This document shows, in pieces, positions 46,808 through 56,282 of a stretch of 64,000 nucleotides of DNA. The DNA is from Alphaproteobacteria bacterium (GTDB lineage Bacteria; Pseudomonadota; Alphaproteobacteria; UBA8366; Aestuariispiraceae), in NCBI GenBank assembly GCA_030065235.1, contig JASJDC010000012.1:36872-100871 (forward strand). The letters run 5' to 3'. A model generated the notes under the pieces. It searched no databases. It worked only from the letters and a program-made list of their open reading frames with translations, and was not told where the DNA came from. Made by a program: the position numbers and the translations under genes. Each line of letters opens with the position of its first letter. Positions within the stretch are counted from its first letter, which is position 1.

Positions 46808-47485
46808 ATGTCCTTCAAAGCACGCCTCCGGAAGTTGCTTCGTACGTTTTTGAGAGTAACGGACAAGGAAATACATGACAACGATCTGGAGTATTTGCTT
46901 TGGACTGCGTCTCTGTACATTGAAATTCAGGATGTTCCTGGACATATTGCCGAGATCGGTGTTGCCAGTGGTCGCAATGCTATTCTGTTTGGTAAACTCA
47001 TCCACCTATTCAATGATAGTAGCGTGCGCCAGTACCTTGGATTTGATACATTTGACGGATACAAAAAGAGGGATTTAGAGAGAGATACACATTTAGATAA
47101 AAGTGTTTGGAAAGGAAGTGCATTTACCAAAGCTGCAGTCGAGAGACGATGTGCTGAGTCGGACGTGTTGGATTCAGTAGAGATAATTGAAGAGGATGCA
47201 TTGGAGACGGCGCCGGTTGTCTTATCGACTCATCAAGGGAAGTTGTTTCAACCCGGAAAAGCAAGGGTCGCGCTCCTTTAAATTGACTGCAACGCATGTG
47301 AACCCGCAGCTGCATGTATGCGTTGTTCCTTTGATCATATGGTTGATAGTTCGATTATTGCCATCGATGAAAAACTACAGGGAGGAGAAACTGAAGCCCT
47401 AGTTGCCTTTGCCGCCGAGAAGCATCTAACGGTCGAGCGCTATGGTTCAAACACGGTGCCTATGATGTTAAGAATAAGAAAGTAG
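46808..47485 (+). pseudogene. TylF-like methyltransferase with in-frame stop
   Basis: A SAM-dependent methyltransferase of the TylF/macrocin O-methyltransferase family. The first part (GHIAEIGVASGRNAILFGKL, YLGFDTFDGY) ends at TAA 47279-47281, right after RVALL. The same frame continues without a shift as IDCNACEPAAAC, SIIAIDEKLQGGETEALVAF and VPMMLRIRK to TAG 47483-47485. Relatives have a tyrosine or valine at the stop position. A single base change therefore seems to have split a gene of about 225 codons. Sequencing error is the main alternative. Confidence 0.8.
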
Positions 47486-47570
47486 CAGTCGTTTCGAGAT
47501 GTATCGTTAAGATTTGGCGCTATCAAGTGTACCTCGACCTTTGAGTTCTTGATCTGAAAGTTGTCCTCGG

Positions 47571-48545
47571 GTGGATTCTCTGTCGTTGATGGAATTAGCC
47601 ATGGTTAATGGTGAATGTGGGGTAAGTATGAAAGACAATTCTTACAATTTCGAGTCAAAATCGGACCCTCTTTCTATTGTTGATAACCTTAATGTCCACG
47701 GAATAGCTATGGTAAGGGGTTTCCTGGATGCGGGTATTACTTCGACAATGAAGCATCGCGTTGCGGGTTGGATCGATGAAGACTCGATGTTGGTAATACG
47801 GAGTGTTGACCATCCAACAAATCCGGATGGGAGGCAGGTGTTTGTTAGCCCTGACAAGGCGGCGGAGAATGGTGAACCAGAACTAGTGAACATTTTTCGA
47901 GAGGGCTTGGTTCGGTCTGTAGCCGAGGAATTCTTCTCACCCAATGATTCTGACCTAAATCCTGAGATTCTGCTCACTCATCTACGTAGTTCACCGACGG
48001 CTATCTTACCGTGGCATTTTGATCGCATGCAGTCCCTTAAGTTTTGGGTCTATCTGGAGGATTCCACCAAAGACGACGGGGCGTTCAAATGCTGCCCTGG
48101 AACACATTGGGAAGGGCGATATCGCGCCGCGTACTATATGGCGACCGGTACGGCAGTTCACGACATTCCTAATGACGTTCCGGACCATCGAATACGGAAC
48201 CCGGTTACACAAGAAGCTAGTGCAGGTGATTTGATAATCTTTGATCCTGACGGCTTTCACCGAGGTGGTGTAGTAAAACCTGGACATGAAAGGAAGGTAG
48301 TCCGTGCTGATACATTTCCTGTAAACGCGCGGAGATATGCCGATAAACCGTTTACGGGTGGCTGGTGGTTACGTTCAGGGCTAAATCTATCTAAGTGGTT
48401 CAAGCGATCGGGTTCCCGTATTCTTGGTGATCGCACCAGAGATACAGCCGTGGTTCGTGAACGGCGCAGTAGTCAACTTTCTAAATTTCACTCAAGATAC
48501 TTGGGTTCATCAAGTAGGAATTCGCATGGCCAATTTTTCCTCTGA
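47571..48545 (+). CDS. PhyH-like Fe(II)/2-oxoglutarate dioxygenase
   Basis: About 324 aa resembling phytanoyl-CoA dioxygenase-like enzymes. The iron triad is suggested by WHFD (His149, Asp151) and FHRGG (His230), with a following arginine for 2-oxoglutarate. It probably hydroxylates or oxidises a sugar or lipid intermediate; the substrate is unknown. Start is uncertain: GTG 47571, ATG 47601 and ATG 47628 (with GGGG nearby) are all possible. Its end overlaps the next gene by 20 bases. Confidence 0.8.
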   Translation: MDSLSLMELAMVNGECGVSMKDNSYNFESKSDPLSIVDNLNVHGIAMVRGFLDAGITSTMKHRVAGWIDEDSMLVIRSVDHPTNPDGRQVFVSPDKAAENGEPELVNIFREGLVRSVAEEFFSPNDSDLNPEILLTHLRSSPTAILPWHFDRMQSLKFWVYLEDSTKDDGAFKCCPGTHWEGRYRAAYYMATGTAVHDIPNDVPDHRIRNPVTQEASAGDLIIFDPDGFHRGGVVKPGHERKVVRADTFPVNARRYADKPFTGGWWLRSGLNLSKWFKRSGSRILGDRTRDTAVVRERRSSQLSKFHSRYLGSSSRNSHGQFFL

Positions 48546-49479
48546 GGACGTTCGACATGGGATTTCGGGTCCAGTGTTTCCTCTTGTAACACCGTTTACC
48601 GAAGAAGGAGATGTCGACCACAGCGCGCTAGCGAAGTATGTCGAGTTTCTTACCTCCTGCGGTGCAAAAACAATCATGACTACTGTTGGAACGAGCCGTT
48701 TCAATCTACTTATCGACGATGAAATCCGTCAGGTAAATAACACAGTTTGTTGCGCCACTAGCCCTCGAACAGTAACAATTGTTGCTGGGCCTATGACAGG
48801 GAATCTTCGAACAAACATTGAGTTCGCTCAACATGCAGAAACGATCGGCGCCGACGCGTACATAGCATTTTTCCCTGAGCGTTGGTACGGTGAGGATCAA
48901 GTTTACGATTTCTTTCAACGTTTATCAGCTTCTGTTTCAATTGCTGTAATGATTCACGAAATGCCTTTAAGAAGCGGCTATGGTGGACAAAAACAGTACC
49001 CGATAGATCTTCTTGAGCGACTTGTATCTATCCCCAATCTCGTGGGGATGAAAGAAGAGTGTATGGACGGTGGATACGCCTATTTATTGCACAGGAGACT
49101 CCAGGGGCAATGCGCTGTTATCGGGGCGGGGGCTATGCGCAACTTCATGCGTGATTTTCATGCTGGCGGGCGTGCAAATCTTGCCGGGGTAGGAAGTTTT
49201 TTCCCGCGTGTCGAGATGGCCTTCCAAGAAGCGCTTCGGTCGGGCGACACGAACCGTGCGCATCATATCGTTCGCACTTACGAAGATCCCTATTTTGATG
49301 TTGCGGTCGAGCTCGGATGGCATCCACAGCTAAAGGAAACGATGAGCGTTCTCGGCCTTATGCCCGCCTACGAGAGAGCGCCGCTTCCTCGGCTAAACAA
49401 AGATCAACGTGACCGTCTGTTGAGTTGCATTGAAAACCTTGGATGGCTGGATTTGGCGCCAGATCATACGCCGGAGTGA
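48526..49479 (+). CDS. DapA/NanA-like aldolase or synthase
   Basis: Class I TIM-barrel protein of 317 aa in the dihydrodipicolinate synthase/N-acetylneuraminate lyase family. GPVFPLVTPFTEEGDVD opens the barrel, GTSRFNLLIDDE is the carbonyl-binding region, and LVGMKEECMDGG holds the likely Schiff-base lysine, Lys176. The family tyrosine of the YNxP motif is replaced by His144 in VMIHEMPLR, so its chemistry may differ. ATG 48526 has TAGGAA upstream and is preferred over an earlier frame opening inside the PhyH gene. Next to neuA and a neuB, it may make or cleave a keto-acid sugar. Confidence 0.87.
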   Translation: MANFSSEDVRHGISGPVFPLVTPFTEEGDVDHSALAKYVEFLTSCGAKTIMTTVGTSRFNLLIDDEIRQVNNTVCCATSPRTVTIVAGPMTGNLRTNIEFAQHAETIGADAYIAFFPERWYGEDQVYDFFQRLSASVSIAVMIHEMPLRSGYGGQKQYPIDLLERLVSIPNLVGMKEECMDGGYAYLLHRRLQGQCAVIGAGAMRNFMRDFHAGGRANLAGVGSFFPRVEMAFQEALRSGDTNRAHHIVRTYEDPYFDVAVELGWHPQLKETMSVLGLMPAYERAPLPRLNKDQRDRLLSCIENLGWLDLAPDHTPE

Positions 49480-49482
49480 GTC

Positions 49483-50208
49483 TTGTCGAAGGCAGTTAGC
49501 TCATTGTTGGTAATCCCAGCCCGTGGGGGATCGAAAAGGCTGCGCCGAAAGAACACTATGGATCTTGGTGGAAAGCCACTCATAGCACACACTATTGAAG
49601 CGGCCATTACAGCGCAGTGTTTTGATCGGGTCATGGTTTCTACTGATGACCGGGAGATAGCAGCTATTGCAAGAGCGTACCCGGGTTTGTCGATCGATGA
49701 CCGTAGTCCCGACCTTGCCGGGGACAGAGTCAAGGTTGTCGACGTAATTCATGAAATATGCAGTCGTAACGAAATTCGGTCAGAGTACGATGCGATTGGC
49801 ATGATGTTACCCACGGCGCCATTTCGCCGAAAGAAGGATATTCAACGAGGCGCCAATCTCTTGACCAGCAGTGTTGACGCTGTTGTAAGCTTCGCGCCGT
49901 ATGATTTTCCACCGCAGATGGCAGTCACGCTTGAGGGTGACGATTCGTTCGTGCGGCCCCTATTTGAGCCTTCTCCACTCATTACCGGCGACACAAGAAG
50001 CCAAGATCAGGCAGTGTCGTATAGGCCAAATGGATCGTTGTATCTTTCTTGGATTCCTTCTTTTTTGAGATATAGAAGTTTTTTCAAGGGGCGTGTAAGC
50101 GGTGTAGTGATGACTCGCCTTGGTTCGACGGATATTGATGAACAAGCTGACATGATCTTGGCTCGCATGTTGATCGAATCGGGCCTTGCGGAAAGTGACT
50201 TTGTATGA
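49483..50208 (+). CDS. neuA: CMP-nonulosonate cytidylyltransferase, NeuA-like
   Basis: Activates a nonulosonic acid with CTP before transfer (241 aa). LVIPARGGSKRLRRKN is the CTP-binding start of the family; VMVSTDDREIAAIA and MLPTAPFRRKKDI are further conserved segments. The TTG start has GGAGTGAG directly upstream. Its stop overlaps the ATG of the second neuB, which links synthesis and activation. Which acid it activates is not known. Confidence 0.9.
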   Translation: MSKAVSSLLVIPARGGSKRLRRKNTMDLGGKPLIAHTIEAAITAQCFDRVMVSTDDREIAAIARAYPGLSIDDRSPDLAGDRVKVVDVIHEICSRNEIRSEYDAIGMMLPTAPFRRKKDIQRGANLLTSSVDAVVSFAPYDFPPQMAVTLEGDDSFVRPLFEPSPLITGDTRSQDQAVSYRPNGSLYLSWIPSFLRYRSFFKGRVSGVVMTRLGSTDIDEQADMILARMLIESGLAESDFV

Positions 50209-51260
50209 GTCTCAAACCTGAAGTCTTCGTTGCGGGCCGTCGCATCGCAGACGATGCGCCAGTTTATATCATCGGTGAAATGGCTTGCGGACACCAAGGG
50301 AACCTCGAGCATGCTTTCAAGCTGGTCGACGCAGCGGTCATGGCCGGTGCGGATTGTATTCAAATCCAAGTTTTCGAAACCAAGGCCAACATGTCTCCGA
50401 CCTCGCCATTATATGGACTATTAGAGGAACTCTATTTTACTCCTACCCAGTGGAGTGAAATCATGAACTATACGCGGCAGTTCGATATCGGTATTTCCGT
50501 ATTTGTCTATGATGAACCTAGTCTTGATTTCGCTTTGGACCTGAAGCCGGACATGCTTAAGTTGAACTCTTCAGAGCTCGGCAATCCTCCTATGTTAATC
50601 GGCGCCGCAAAATCGGGACTTCCCTTTACCCTTGGCACAGGCGCGTCCAGTTTGGACGAGATTCGGCGCGCGGTGGATACAGTGCTGAACCATGGGGGTG
50701 AAGACCTTATCTTGATGCATGGTGTGCAAAACTTTCCGACCCCGCTCGAAGCAGCGAATTTAGCTAAGATTCGTCGCCTGAAAGATGAATTCGACGGACT
50801 TGTTATTTATGCCGACCATACCAATGCATCTGATGAAATGGCGCGGTGGATTGATCTATTGGCGATTGGATATGGCGCCGCGATGCTGGAGAAACACATT
50901 ATACTTGATCGTAGTAGTGAGGGGGTGGATTGGCAGGCCGCTTTGGAACCTGAAGAGTTCTCCCAGTACGTTGCCATGATGCGACGAGGGTGGGATGCGA
51001 TCGGACCCTACGATTTCCAGGAATTTTCGGACGGAGAACTCAAATACCGGCGTTTCCAGAAGAAGTCGCTAGTCGCGGCTAGAGACCTGAAGGCAGGTGA
51101 GAAACTACAGAAGGATGATGTGAGATACCTACGTGTGCAGGGTGAAAACGAAGGTATTTCGCCCTATGAATTCGAGAGTGTCGCAAGGGGTCGCCGACTT
51201 GCCCGAGACATAGAATGCTTTCAACAAATACTTTCCATTGACCTTCTAGAAGACCCTTAA
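50205..51260 (+). CDS. NeuB-family synthase (second, divergent copy)
   Basis: A second NeuB-like protein, also 351 aa. The barrel (VYIIGEMACGHQGNLEHAFK, GADCIQIQVFETK, LTLGTGAS-like region) and a SAF-type C-terminus (KKSLVAARDLKAGEKLQKDDV) are clear. Many positions differ from the first copy: GEMACGHQG replaces AEAGVNHNG, and LMHGVQNFPT replaces LQCTTNYPS. It therefore probably uses a different sugar acceptor. It is coupled to neuA by an ATGA overlap. Confidence 0.87.
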   Translation: MSLKPEVFVAGRRIADDAPVYIIGEMACGHQGNLEHAFKLVDAAVMAGADCIQIQVFETKANMSPTSPLYGLLEELYFTPTQWSEIMNYTRQFDIGISVFVYDEPSLDFALDLKPDMLKLNSSELGNPPMLIGAAKSGLPFTLGTGASSLDEIRRAVDTVLNHGGEDLILMHGVQNFPTPLEAANLAKIRRLKDEFDGLVIYADHTNASDEMARWIDLLAIGYGAAMLEKHIILDRSSEGVDWQAALEPEEFSQYVAMMRRGWDAIGPYDFQEFSDGELKYRRFQKKSLVAARDLKAGEKLQKDDVRYLRVQGENEGISPYEFESVARGRRLARDIECFQQILSIDLLEDP

Positions 51261-51277
51261 GCCCAGTAAGTGTTCTT

Positions 51278-52717
51278 ATGAATGTAGAAGAAGTATGTTC
51301 TACTCTAAAAAGGCTTGAGCAGGAGAATGATGTTAACATCATCAAGGCTGATGGTATTGCGTTGTGGCCGTTGATACGACAGTGCATCTGGACGGAACTT
51401 TTAAAACCACAAAAAGTGTTGACGCAGAAAAACTCGTCTTATGGAAAAATTCTAGAAAGGGCAATTGGCGCACTGAAGAATCCGAGCCGAGTGTCATTTC
51501 GGATACCAGATGGGGTATCGACGGTCTTTGTTTCTCAGCCCGACAACTTGCAGAAGCTTCCTTGTTCCGGAGAATGGTTTGACAGGATCGTCGATCCGTT
51601 GCTTTTTCTTGAATGTCATCACAATCAGGCGAGAAAGTACTATCTTAGTAGCGCATTCGGAAAAAGTAGTCTGTTTTTATCCGGCTCCCAATTGACGTCG
51701 GGAGTGTTGATGCCAATTTCAACCACAGTAATTGAGTCGTCCGACATTATGGACTTATTTGATCAGGCCGGTTTGACCAGATCGGAAGCAGTGCCAGTTC
51801 TTAGGCGCGCATACCGCAGGTTCTTCAGATGGTATCGTGCTGGATTGCGCATGTTTGAAAACGCGGAGATGCTTCAGCAAATCTACCTATCAAGCTGGTA
51901 CATACCGGAAAACATGGGAATAATCGCCGCCGCTCACAAATATGGCATAAAAACTATTGATGTTCAGCACGGAAAACAGGGGCTCTATCAAGGAATGTAC
52001 AGCTGGTGGACTTGCATTCCTGATCAAGGTTATCAGATGGTGCCAGACTGGTTTTGGTGTTGGGGCGCACCAAGCGCAAGACACATACTTGCTAGTAGTA
52101 GTGAACGAGCAACACACAAGCCTTTTGTTGGGGGATTCCCCTGGCCGGACTATTTTCGTCAGTTCATCCTCACGGAAGATGAGTCTTTGGTGCAAAATGA
52201 CCGCCGGCGGATCTTGTTCTCAGTTCAGGCGCCGGTTGGGTCAAATTCCCAACCAATACCAGACTTTGTGATTAAATATCTTATGTCGGTGTCTGCAAGT
52301 AACGCTCATTTCAGTTTTCGTGTTCATAGGAACTTTTCAGACGGTTTGCGGTATTGCATTGAAAGACTGCGTGGAGTTCCTAACGACCGTTACTGCGTCC
52401 ATGATGGAGACAAAAACCTCTATAATGAACTTCTCGAAAGTACACACCATATAACAGCTTTTAGTTCGTGCTGCTATGAAGCGGAGATGTACGGTGTCCC
52501 TACTCTGCTGTTCGGTTGTGATGCCAAGAGCATATATTCGGCAGAAATTGGCGCTGGCCGTTTTTCATGGACGGAAGGTCATTCCGTCGAATTGGCCGAG
52601 TGGCTCGATAACCCGCCAGATGTAGAGTTGGGCCAAAGTGACAAGTATATCGAGGCATCCTTGACTCTGGCTAGGAAACGGTTACGATCAATTAGTGGTG
52701 GTTCTATTGTCGATTAA
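51278..52717 (+). CDS. unrecognised protein, possibly a GT-B glycosyltransferase
   Basis: I do not recognise the family of this 479-aa protein. The C-terminal half has features of retaining GT-B-type transferases of surface glycans: KTIDVQHGKQGLYQGMYSWW, RRILFSVQAPVG, and a late HHITAFSSCCYEAEMYGVPT with an E near the expected donor site. The place directly after neuA and neuB makes a CMP-sugar transferase an attractive guess. No signal peptide or membrane segment is evident. Function is inferred from context only. Confidence 0.65.
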   Translation: MNVEEVCSTLKRLEQENDVNIIKADGIALWPLIRQCIWTELLKPQKVLTQKNSSYGKILERAIGALKNPSRVSFRIPDGVSTVFVSQPDNLQKLPCSGEWFDRIVDPLLFLECHHNQARKYYLSSAFGKSSLFLSGSQLTSGVLMPISTTVIESSDIMDLFDQAGLTRSEAVPVLRRAYRRFFRWYRAGLRMFENAEMLQQIYLSSWYIPENMGIIAAAHKYGIKTIDVQHGKQGLYQGMYSWWTCIPDQGYQMVPDWFWCWGAPSARHILASSSERATHKPFVGGFPWPDYFRQFILTEDESLVQNDRRRILFSVQAPVGSNSQPIPDFVIKYLMSVSASNAHFSFRVHRNFSDGLRYCIERLRGVPNDRYCVHDGDKNLYNELLESTHHITAFSSCCYEAEMYGVPTLLFGCDAKSIYSAEIGAGRFSWTEGHSVELAEWLDNPPDVELGQSDKYIEASLTLARKRLRSISGGSIVD

Positions 52718-52847
52718 TTGACTACCGAGTGTTGAATTCAGTCATGCGTCAATTGGCGATTCTCTGGCTTCTTGTTTAAACAGGTTCTTGCCGGGTGGAC
52801 TGCGACCGAACTTGCCCTCGCGACGGGCTGGTGTTTTCCGCCTCTGA

Positions 52848-53690
52848 TCAGACACACGGGCTGGCTGCATGTGTCGATTTCATGAGCGCTGCCGGGACGT
52901 TATTCCCAATAGCGCTGTGTGGCCGTTCCTCGTTGTAGTCTCTACGTCAAGTCTCCAACTTTTGCGCGGCATCCGCAAGGCTCAGGAACCAATGTGCGTT
53001 AAGGCATTCCGCCCGGAACCGACCATTGAACGCTTCGATGAACGCATTGTCCGTTGGCTTTCCAGGCCGTGAGAAGTCCAGCGTGACGCCGTTGCAGTAG
53101 GCCCAAAGGTCCATATCTCGGGAGATGAATTCGCTGCCCTGATCGACACGAACGGTCTTCGGATAGCCAATTTGGCCGCAGATTCGGTCCAGAGTGGCTA
53201 CCACGTCTGCACCGCGGTATCGGAACCTTGCGTCGAGCACCGGAACGTATCGGGAGAAGGTATCAACCACCGTCAGGACGCGCAGTTTGCGGCCGGTGAC
53301 CAGTTCATCATGTGCGAAGTCCATTGCCCAGATATCGTTTGGCCCGACTGCTTCAGTCCGATCTTCACGGAGCTTCGCCGCGCCGCTTCGGTGTCTTGTT
53401 CCTCAACTGCATGCCTAACTCACTGTAGATACGCCGCGTTTTCTTCTGATTTATCATCCACCCCTCACGTCTCAACAGCACGTGGACGCGACGGTTGCCA
53501 AAGCGTACGCGCGTCTCGCATATCTCCTTTATCCGCTGTTCCAAAGCGGGCTGGCCGGATCGGCGACACTTGTAGCAGTACGTCGTGGGATCGAGCCGGA
53601 TCAGGCTGCAGGCCCTCCGGATCGACACCTTCCAGTCCGCGCGGATCTCGTCGACCAGCGTCCGTTTCCGGCCAGCCCTCAGAGCTTTCG
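52848..53690 (-). pseudogene. IS3-family transposase orfB, frameshifted and nonsense-interrupted
   Basis: Two frames together give a nearly complete orfB. The first part (SIRRACSLIRLDPTTYCYK to LRNKTPKRR) loses frame near 53385-53395. The second (from AAKLREDRTEAVGPNDIWAM on) contains the DDE domain (VVDTFSRYVPVL, VDQGSEFISRD, TDNAFIEAFNGRFRAE). It stops at TGA 52947-52949, where relatives have the Trp of KLETWRRDYNEERPHSAIG, then continues in frame to 52848. Two defects make it non-functional. Confidence 0.82.
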
Positions 53691-53945
53691 TTTGATGACG
53701 TCCTGGAGCATTTCTTTGTCCAAAGCCAGGTCCGCCACGATCTTCTTCAACTTCGCGTTCTCCTGCTCGAGTTCGCGCAGCCGTTTCATCTCAGATGGCA
53801 CCAGGCCAGCGTACTTCTTCTTCCAATTGAAGTAAGTCGCCCGGCTGATCCCGGCTTCTCTGCAAAGCTCCGCGACCGGCGTGCCTTCCTCACCGCGCTT
53901 CACGACATACGCCTTCTGGGCGTCACTGAACTTCGATGCTTTCAT
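53679..53945 (-). CDS. IS3-family transposase orfA
   Basis: An 88-aa helix-turn-helix protein with KFSDAQKAYVVKRGEEG, ISRATYFNWKKKYAG and a leucine-rich coiled coil (RELEQENAKLKKIVADLALD). Normal length for IS3 orfA. In IS3 elements the active transposase is made by frameshift into orfB, which here is broken. Confidence 0.88.
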   Translation of the reverse strand: MKASKFSDAQKAYVVKRGEEGTPVAELCREAGISRATYFNWKKKYAGLVPSEMKRLRELEQENAKLKKIVADLALDKEMLQDVIKRKL

Positions 53946-54109
53946 GGTCTTCCACTCCGTTCCCAGCCAAGGAAATCATGCGGAAAACTCTATGCTCAAG
54001 CGAGGGCGTTTTTGGGGATCACAGCAAGTTAAACGGCAGTATAATAAGTTGAGTCAATGGAACATGTTTCAGTCTTTGCTTTGAGGAACTTCAGCTCTCG
54101 GATTTATCA

Positions 54110-54670
54110 ATGGGGTTATTGATGCAGTTGGTTGGAAAGTTCGCTCCGCGGTTAATTGCTGATGTGGGGAGAAATACAAATATTGTGGGTCGAATTGAGC
54201 GCCGAAGCCGTTATTCAAAAGTAATTATTGGTGATAATTGTCTTATGGCGGGAACGTTGGTCGTAGAAACAGACGACAGTACTATAAGGATTGGGGATAA
54301 CGTATTTGTTGGAGGTGGAACTTTGTTCGATTGTGCTGATACCATTACGGTGGAGGATGATGTGCTGATATCGTATCAGGTACTCATAATGGATTCGGAC
54401 AATCATAGTACTCGTGCATCAGAGCGTACTGAGGACTTAGTTCGCTGGCGCGATGGTCAATACGATTGGTCGAAGGTAAATCGCGCAGGGATCAGAATCT
54501 GTTCAAAAGCATGGATCGGAGCTCGTGCAATTATTACCAAAGGTGTTAACATAGGCGAAGGCGCAATTGTGGCTAGCGGATCGGTGGTCACAAGAAGTGT
54601 GCCTTCGTATACAATAGTGGCTGGAAATCCAGCAACAATCATCCGTGAAATCGGTGAAGAAGAACGATAG
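54110..54670 (+). CDS. hexapeptide-repeat O-acetyltransferase, WbbJ/CysE-like
   Basis: A 186-aa left-handed beta-helix acyltransferase. Hexapeptide repeats are visible ([50 protein letters not shown]), and the [15 protein letters not shown] end is typical. The substrate is probably a hydroxyl of a glycan sugar. It is the first gene after the IS3 remnant. Confidence 0.87.
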   Translation: MGLLMQLVGKFAPRLIADVGRNTNIVGRIERRSRYSKVIIGDNCLMAGTLVVETDDSTIRIGDNVFVGGGTLFDCADTITVEDDVLISYQVLIMDSDNHSTRASERTEDLVRWRDGQYDWSKVNRAGIRICSKAWIGARAIITKGVNIGEGAIVASGSVVTRSVPSYTIVAGNPATIIREIGEEER

Positions 54671-54702
54671 TTTTGGTGCGCGATTAAGTAGGATTTCTGA
54701 CA

Positions 54703-55419
54703 ATGAAAACAAGTGATAAGCTTTTAGATCAATATTCAGGCTATTACGATGAGGACTCTCTGAGCAGCAAGAGGGCTCTTGCCGCGTCTCAAACGGTGGA
54801 GCATATCCTGCGCATAGGACCCAAGCATGTGGAAAATCTTCTAGACGTAGGCGCAGGTGAAGGAGCGGTGCTAAGCGAACTCTGGCGGATAGACTATGCG
54901 AGAAGTCTTCACGCCGCAGAAATATCTGATTCGGGGATTGCGGCGATAGAGAAAAGACGGATTCCAAATTTACGATCAGTCCAACACTTTGATGGCTATC
55001 ATATTAATGCAAGCGATGATTACTACGAGTTTGGGACGGCGATCCATGTATTAGAGCATGTTGAACACGAGCGGGCTTTTCTCAACGAGATAGCAAGAGT
55101 ATGCCGAACCTTTTACATCGAAGTACCGCTTGAACTAACATTACGTTTAGGAAATACGTTAGTTGCAAGTGGTCGGTACGGGCACATAAATTTCTATAAT
55201 CCAATTACTTTTCGAAATTTGTTGGAAACGAGTGGCCTAGAGGTCGTTTCATTTCGAGTGTTCTCCAATTCTTTGGATTATGAGCGTTATGTTTCCGGCC
55301 GGTTCAAGGGAGCCATCAAGTTTGCTATACGAGGCGGTTTGCTATTCATGCTTCCAAAATATGCTCCGTTGTTTATGACCTATCTTGCGGGTGTTGTAGT
55401 TCGGAGAAAACGAACATAA
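54703..55419 (+). CDS. class I SAM-dependent methyltransferase
   Basis: A 238-aa methyltransferase with SAM motif LLDVGAGEGAVLSELW and a post-motif HVLEHVEHERAFLNEIARVC. The C-terminal part has a hydrophobic stretch (GGLLFMLPKYAPLFMTYLAG) that may contact the membrane. The substrate is probably a sugar or lipid-linked glycan. It lies 15 bases before a second, different methyltransferase. Confidence 0.85.
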   Translation: MKTSDKLLDQYSGYYDEDSLSSKRALAASQTVEHILRIGPKHVENLLDVGAGEGAVLSELWRIDYARSLHAAEISDSGIAAIEKRRIPNLRSVQHFDGYHINASDDYYEFGTAIHVLEHVEHERAFLNEIARVCRTFYIEVPLELTLRLGNTLVASGRYGHINFYNPITFRNLLETSGLEVVSFRVFSNSLDYERYVSGRFKGAIKFAIRGGLLFMLPKYAPLFMTYLAGVVVRRKRT

Positions 55420-55434
55420 TGCTCAGGGTTTGAG

Positions 55435-56280
55435 ATGGCGACGAATGGAAATAGTTGGGAAAACGCAGTCCGATGGCTTAGAGAGCAACCTAGTAAGCAA
55501 CAGCTCGTCAAGGACTGCTACTATGACGATTCGCCATTAGGAACTGCTGAACGTTATTGGAGAAGCCATGAGTGGCAGTCCATTCGTCTGCTACTTAAAG
55601 AGGGTAGTATCGGAAAAGCTCTCGACGTTGGAGCCGGACAGGGCATTGCAAGTTATGCGTTGGCGCGCGACGGTTATTGTGTGACGGCGCTTGAGCCTAA
55701 TCCTAGTAGATTGGTGGGATCTGAAGCGAGACGCCGATTGGCAGTTGACACGAGTCTCGATATTGACGTGAACGAGGAGCGTTCGGAGCGACTTCCATTT
55801 CCGAACGATACTTTCGACGTAGTGTTCGGGCGTGCTGTATTACACCATGCTAGTGACCTATCGGCCGCCTGTCTTGAATTCGCAAGGGTTTTGAAGCCGG
55901 GCGGTCTGTTTATTGCTGTACGTGAACACGTCATTTCTCGTGAAAGTGACCTGCAGGCTTTTTTCGATGTGCACCCCCTACACCATCAGTATGGTGGAGA
56001 GAATGCGTTTCGGCTAGGTGAGTACAAGAACGCGATTTACGGCGCTGGCCTTGTCGGGCTAAAGGTAATTCCACCTTGGCATAGTGCAATTAACCATGCT
56101 CCAAATGATCTGTCAGGTATTCAAGGTTCCATCGCAACTCGCTTTGGACCACTTGCGGGGGTAATCAGGGTTCTTCTGCAAGTGCGTGTGGTTTGGTTAG
56201 TTTTGCGCACTGTATTAAGTGTTTTCGACAATAGGCCAGGAAGGCTCTACTCATTTGTTGCAACCGCGCCCTCGCTCTAG
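55435..56280 (+). CDS. class I SAM-dependent methyltransferase
   Basis: A 281-aa methyltransferase of the Methyltransf_11 type. The SAM motif is ALDVGAGQGIASYALARDGY; LPFPNDTFDVVFGRAVLHH and RVLKPGGLFIAVREH follow in order. It differs enough from its upstream neighbour to act on another position. The next gene starts two bases after its stop. Confidence 0.87.
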   Translation: MATNGNSWENAVRWLREQPSKQQLVKDCYYDDSPLGTAERYWRSHEWQSIRLLLKEGSIGKALDVGAGQGIASYALARDGYCVTALEPNPSRLVGSEARRRLAVDTSLDIDVNEERSERLPFPNDTFDVVFGRAVLHHASDLSAACLEFARVLKPGGLFIAVREHVISRESDLQAFFDVHPLHHQYGGENAFRLGEYKNAIYGAGLVGLKVIPPWHSAINHAPNDLSGIQGSIATRFGPLAGVIRVLLQVRVVWLVLRTVLSVFDNRPGRLYSFVATAPSL

Positions 56281-56282
56281 AC

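Larger units (their letters stand above)
52848..54020 (-). mobile_element. decayed IS3-family element
   Basis: IS3-family element in the opposite orientation to the glycan genes. orfA is intact; orfB has a frameshift and a stop. One end may lie near 54020: the minus strand there reads TGTGATCCCCAAAAACG, compatible with a TG...CA-type terminus. The other end, below 52848, is not clear. It differs clearly from the IS3 remnant near 35-36 kb. Confidence 0.75.
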
